From the NCBI GenBank assembly GCA_012842725.1, contig DUSG01000069.1, positions 1-5,255 of the forward strand: a DNA stretch of 5,255 nucleotides, read 5' to 3'. This DNA is from Clostridiales bacterium. GTDB taxonomy: Bacteria > Bacillota > Clostridia > Lutisporales > Lutisporaceae. Numbering within the stretch: the stretch's first letter is position 1; every line of letters starts with the position of its first letter. The position numbers and the translations under genes were made by a program. The notes under the pieces were generated by a model. The model had not been told where the DNA came from, did not search any database, and was given only the letters and a program-made list of their open reading frames with translations. This document shows positions 3,739-5,255 of this stretch, one piece after another.

Positions 3739-5255
3739 TTACATGTTTTCAGGTGGCTGTATCCCAAGTAAACCTAAGCCGGTAGCCAATACTATGGTCA
3801 CAGCTTTAGTCAAAGCCAACCTTGCATCCCTTACTTCCTTATCAGCTGTTAAGATTGGATGAGTATTGTAAAATTTATTATAAACTTTTGCCAGTTCCGT
3901 AACATATCTGTTTATTACAAAAGGTTCATATCTCTCGGCTGCCTGTTTTACGGTTTCCTTAAACAAGCTTAAATGTTTTGCTAGATAGAATTCATCATCG
4001 GTTTTGAGATTGGATAAATCAGGATTTATATCTATGTTCTCCGCTTTCCTCAATATACTCTTACCTCTTACATAGCTATACATAACATAGGGACCTGATT
4101 CACCTTCAAAGTTGAGCATATCTTCCCAAGAGAAAACTATATCTTTATCCATGTTGTTTTTCAGGAATGTGTATATTATAGCGCCCATACCTACCTTTTT
4201 AGCTACGTCCTCTTTATTTTCCAGATTCGGATTCTTGGTGTTTATTATTTCAAGGGTTTTTTCTACGGCTTCGTCCACAACTTCCTTTGCAAATATTACG
4301 TCTCCTTTTCTGGTGGATAATTTCCTGTCTGCAAATTTAACCAGTGAAGTACCTATGTGTACACAGTCATCTGCCCAATCAAAACCTGCCAGTTTCAAAA
4401 CGGAGAAAACCTGCTTGAAATGAAGCGCTTGAGTGTTGCCTACAACATATAGGCATTTGTAAAAATCATAGGTTCGTTTTCTGTATATAGCTGCAGCCAA
4501 ATCCCTTGTAGCATATATGGTTGCACCGTCAGATTTCAATATTATGCATGGAGGCAGATTGAATTGTTCTAAATCAACAATTTGGGCACCACTGCTCTCT
4601 TTGAGCAAATTCTTTTCCCTGAGTATATCTATAACCTCAGGCATTTTGTCGGTATAGAAACTTTCGCCTGCGTATGAGTCAAATTCTATGTTAAAGTCAT
4701 CATAGAGCTTCTTGAATTCCTTCAGGCTCAATTCCCTGAATTTTTCCCATAATGCTACCGCTTCAGGATCTCCTTCTTCAAGTTTCTTGAAGTAATATCT
4801 TCCTTCGTCTTCCAAAGACGGATCCTTTTCTGCTTCTTCGTGGAATTTTACATATATGTTCATCAATTCATTTATAGGGTCTTTCTCTATAACCTCATCA
4901 TTACCCCATCGCTTATAAGCAGAAATAAGCTTGCCGAATTGGGTACCATAGTCACCTATGTGGTTCAGCTTTACAGTATTATAGCCCAAGTGTTTGAATA
5001 TCTTTTCGATTGCATTTCCTGTTATGGTATTTACAAGATGCCCTATATGGAAAGGTTTTGCTATATTAGGTGATGAAAATTCCACCAATACCGTCTTGCC
5101 TTCCCCTTCATCCGAGCTGCCGTATTTATCTCCCTGCTGTATTACCTGATTGATAACTTGTTTTATGAATTCTTCCTTGTTTACAAAGAAGTTCAGGTAT
5201 CCTCCGGCAGCCTCAGCTTTTTCTACTATGTTATCCTTTTCCACCTTTTCTGCCA
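3739..5255 (-). CDS. argS: Arginyl-tRNA synthetase, 5' end beyond the window
   Basis: ArgRS is a class I aminoacyl-tRNA synthetase that charges tRNA-Arg with arginine. The visible part begins in the N-terminal additional domain (AEAAGGYLNFFVN). Counting from the in-frame GTG codon at 5244, the HIGH motif (PFHIGHL) is at residues 66-69, after FSSPNIAKP. The KMSKS-equivalent KLSTRKG is at 308-314. The DALR anticodon-binding domain runs from about 386 (MYSYVRGKSILRKAE) to the typical LGLLGIQPPENM end. Reading frame continues through the GTG to the window edge, so that GTG is internal and roughly 55-65 N-terminal residues are missing, judged from the usual length of about 560. The SSPNIAKPFHIGHL and NHIGDYGTQFG sequences resemble the E. 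coli ArgRS type more than the Bacillus subtilis type. The control region is outside the window. Confidence 0.97.
   Translation of the reverse strand, partial: AEKVEKDNIVEKAEAAGGYLNFFVNKEEFIKQVINQVIQQGDKYGSSDEGEGKTVLVEFSSPNIAKPFHIGHLVNTITGNAIEKIFKHLGYNTVKLNHIGDYGTQFGKLISAYKRWGNDEVIEKDPINELMNIYVKFHEEAEKDPSLEDEGRYYFKKLEEGDPEAVALWEKFRELSLKEFKKLYDDFNIEFDSYAGESFYTDKMPEVIDILREKNLLKESSGAQIVDLEQFNLPPCIILKSDGATIYATRDLAAAIYRKRTYDFYKCLYVVGNTQALHFKQVFSVLKLAGFDWADDCVHIGTSLVKFADRKLSTRKGDVIFAKEVVDEAVEKTLEIINTKNPNLENKEDVAKKVGMGAIIYTFLKNNMDKDIVFSWEDMLNFEGESGPYVMYSYVRGKSILRKAENIDINPDLSNLKTDDEFYLAKHLSLFKETVKQAAERYEPFVINRYVTELAKVYNKFYNTHPILTADKEVRDARLALTKAVTIVLATGLGLLGIQPPENM

Noticed and set aside
2360..3862. 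Several plus-strand open frames opposite glmM and the end of argS
   Set aside because: They overlap strongly supported minus-strand genes, have no SD and encode Ser/Leu/Ile-rich sequence typical of antisense shadows.
5242..5244. GTG codon as the argS start
   Set aside because: The frame stays open to the window edge, and about 60 residues of the usual N-terminal domain would be missing.

Overview
The window is AT-rich and every convincing gene lies on the minus strand. Purine-rich Shine-Dalgarno (SD) sequences, classic intrinsic terminators and the ArgRS/GlmM sequence types point to a low-GC Gram-positive bacterium, most likely a member of the Clostridia. This is inferred from style; there is no rRNA or other taxonomic marker here.

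Right part (about 2365-5255), housekeeping. A 5'-truncated argS (arginyl-tRNA synthetase, cut by the window edge) is followed after 24 bp by a complete glmM (phosphoglucosamine mutase, the step that makes glucosamine-1-phosphate for peptidoglycan). They are probably co-transcribed.

Middle part (about 1344-2364), cell wall. About 120 bp after glmM comes a membrane-anchored VanY-type D,D-carboxypeptidase of the LAS metallopeptidase family, which closes with a strong terminator. Its start region is the most interesting place in the window. The usual start-codon set would begin it at a TTG with no SD. An AGGGGG SD instead sits 8 nt before an in-frame ATT, and starting there restores a textbook Lys/Arg-rich N-terminus plus membrane segment. 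That SD is one arm of a 12-bp inverted repeat whose other arm lies just after glmM. Between the arms is a 19-bp palindrome with TACA/TGTA half-sites overlapping a possible -10 box. Together these suggest that read-through mRNA from glmM has its SD masked, while a regulated internal promoter would give mRNA with a free SD. This is a hypothesis.

Left part (about 1-1340), accessory. A separate transcription unit has its own sigma-A-like promoter, a 5'-end hairpin and a final terminator. It encodes two small, acidic, low-complexity proteins that are paralogues of each other (88 and 84 aa, sharing a VKQxQGQKAENEAES core), then a 168-aa protein with a carboxypeptidase-regulatory-like beta-sandwich domain. 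None has a signal peptide or a recognised function. They could be structural proteins, for example of a spore surface layer, but nothing in the sequence proves it.

No tRNA, rRNA, CRISPR array, insertion sequence or phage gene was seen. No gene-free stretch exceeds 300 bases.
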